Shown here piece by piece: positions 5,901 to 6,352 of a stretch of 6,352 nt of DNA. Origin of the DNA: Melioribacteraceae bacterium (GTDB taxonomy: Bacteria; Bacteroidota; Ignavibacteria; Ignavibacteriales; Melioribacteraceae); contig JALWEC010000523.1 of the NCBI GenBank assembly GCA_027036655.1, forward strand, positions 1 to 6,352, read 5' to 3'. A program made the translations under genes and the position numbers. Below the pieces are notes generated by a model. It made no database searches, was not told the DNA's origin, and was given only the letters and a program-made list of their open reading frames with translations. Each line of letters begins with the position of its first letter. Position 1 is the stretch's first letter.

Positions 5901-6352
5901 TCGAAAACCAATTATGATTTCTTATAATATCGCGTCGCTGGGGCGCGTAACTGAAGAAGTCTGAACCATGTCCGTAAAATAGCAAATAGTCTCCGGCGTT
6001 CAGTTTTCCGTCTGAATCGCCGACAAATATTATATTATTTTCCACCAAATCAATCGGACGCTGAGTGGTAACGCCTTCCGGAACATTTTTCCCGCCGTTG
6101 TTATATATCTTAATTGTCCGCGGGTCGTCGGTTTCGGGATTAAAGCCCATTGAAATTAATTTGTTATAATCGATTTTATAAATTCCTTCTTCCGTGATAT
6201 CCGTCCTGAACCAACTTCCGGTAGCCAACACGCTGTTTTGAGGAGTCTTAACTTGATTGGCTTCCTTTAATCCCCAATTTTTTGCAACAGAATAATTTGA
6301 TAGAACTCCGGCAAGCATTTTATCAGCTATTCGCCGGAAACTTCCTCCTTTA
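2950..6352 (-). CDS. porU: Type IX secretion sortase PorU (C25 peptidase); 5' end outside window
   Basis: PorU is the gingipain-like (family C25) cysteine protease at the cell surface that removes C-terminal signals from T9SS cargo and attaches the cargo to lipopolysaccharide. Residues here are counted from the ATG at 6318. 'NSVLATGSWFRTDITEEGIYKI' lies at 28-49, followed by beta-rich N-terminal segments. The C25 domain spans about 405-770: 'LLFGNGSYDYF' at 476-486, 'SYFTDDYYAMVDG' at 510-522, 'DLAVARLPV' at 528-536, 'FNFYGHGNPD' with catalytic His 642, and 'SAATCDFGRCDDP' with catalytic Cys 676. Ig-like domains follow, then a FlgD-type C-terminal domain from about 1026 ('NFPNPFSGG', 'WDGLDEDGDRLANGTYLYR', ending KLAVIR). 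The frame stays open from the ATG to the edge, no start codon fits the AAAGGAGG there, and no signal peptide follows the ATG, so the true start lies outside. The visible 1122 residues are close to full family size, so roughly 100-200 residues may be missing (inference). porV follows in the same direction. Confidence 0.95.
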   Translation of the reverse strand, partial: KGGSFRRIADKMLAGVLSNYSVAKNWGLKEANQVKTPQNSVLATGSWFRTDITEEGIYKIDYNKLISMGFNPETDDPRTIKIYNNGGKNVPEGVTTQRPIDLVENNIIFVGDSDGKLNAGDYLLFYGHGSDFFSYAPQRRDIIRNHNWFSKKNYYWITWGGSDGKRVVEQSAGTPSDYFIQNTTKSYLYHEKDIFNVIKSGRIFLGESFSYSQRTQSFENTLYNRVPGSKIIYNYAVANLSSPSVYFTIEESGNNILASNLRGYGASSYVFGKYIKGTTSFTGNLNNNKSALKFTFEANSTDKNGALDYFEINYDSYLKPKDDFLVFFSKDTSANVKFELSGFGSSDITVLDVTDYSDIHSVPLNSDNAGNASFYQTLTLNNIHKYVAFTNSGVKTAGDFESVPNSNLRGNITNTKSIVITNRLLKNSAERLVDYLNNESPNSIPTSLFYTDDIFNEFSCGAFDPAALRDFIRYLYLNSSVKPEYVLLFGNGSYDYFNTENKNNNLIPMRETIESLYEVNSYFTDDYYAMVDGNDAIVDLAVARLPVENNEEADAYIDKLIAYENNTDFSEWRSRITLLADDGLTSHGDDGNEHTYRSESLAANLPVYYEQDKIYLIQYPTVITGLGRRKPLVNKAIIDAINNGTLIFNFYGHGNPDVLTHERVFISDVTIPQLINTNYFFLSAATCDFGRCDDPTKKSGAEKLVLKPDGGAIGSFASNRPVYSSNNAALNEDFYQFLVSRRDSLNLPTRLGYAFYQAKMLNPSPNTEKFSLLSVPILRLLEPKMRAYIDSINGLDITLHHATIKALGDVSVKGNVFDTTSSFTGEAIITVHDSYRKVEIPEWNYSIWEEGGILYKGRASIVNGKFVTKFVVPKDISYGNNLGKVTAYCFNDKVDAIGGANSILVSGVDTSRVNDGAGPTIEISFDNPSDQNGYLVNPDFSFYAKLDDETGINTSGLGLGHKLEGIINNDEENPIDFTNYFIGDLDKGGKSGEIKYNFYEYKPGDYTIIVKAWDVFNNMSEKESKFTVVSGDGLTVKNIVNFPNPFSGGTYFTFQHNLNEPVNVRINVYTVYGRKIKEIQEYGIPDKFVKIFWDGLDEDGDRLANGTYLYRINVSGESGNYSESFDGKLAVIR

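Noticed and set aside
5962..5976. YGHG at PorU residues 115-118 as the catalytic histidine
   Set aside because: It sits in the N-terminal domain ('LLFYGHGSD'). The C25 histidine is the later YGHG at 640-643, 34 residues before the catalytic cysteine and in the expected strand-loop context.

Overview
The window carries three genes, all read leftward (minus strand). In transcription order they are porU, running in from the right edge (6352 to 2950), porV (2618 to 1476), and an M6-peptidase-like secreted protein that runs off the left edge (1237 to 1). The first two encode parts of the type IX secretion system (T9SS): the sortase PorU, and the outer-membrane beta-barrel shuttle PorV. The set points to Bacteroidota in the wide sense. 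The moderate GC, AT-rich gaps, FlgD-like C-terminal domain ending in K-L-A-V-I-R, and ATCTGCGT-type intergenic repeats fit the Ignavibacteria/Chlorobi side best. That placement is an inference; no rRNA or marker gene is present.

Right half: porU is open at its 5' end. No stop and no credible start occurs before the window edge, and the visible protein begins just before the conserved 'SVLATG-W' segment, so the signal peptide and N-terminal domain lie outside. The catalytic His and Cys of family C25 are both visible. A 331-base gap follows, holding an inverted-repeat pair with MITE-like geometry, a short AGTAATGAGT direct repeat flanking a GGCGGA hairpin, and a possible porV promoter.

Centre: porV is complete, with a good Shine-Dalgarno and signal peptide. 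Just past its stop is a long hairpin that pairs better in the minus-strand RNA than in the plus-strand RNA, as expected of a porV terminator. The 238-base gap also contains three ATCTGCGT units of a dispersed-type repeat.

Left: the partial gene has a signal peptide and the landmarks of M6 (immune inhibitor A-like) metalloproteases, but its zinc-binding HExxH is S-M-V-G-S. It therefore looks like a catalytically dead M6 homologue, and this is the most unusual item in the window. Functionally, PorV would carry exported cargo to PorU, which removes the C-terminal signal and anchors the cargo at the cell surface. The M6-like protein is a plausible client, but its C-terminus, where a sorting domain would sit, is not visible.
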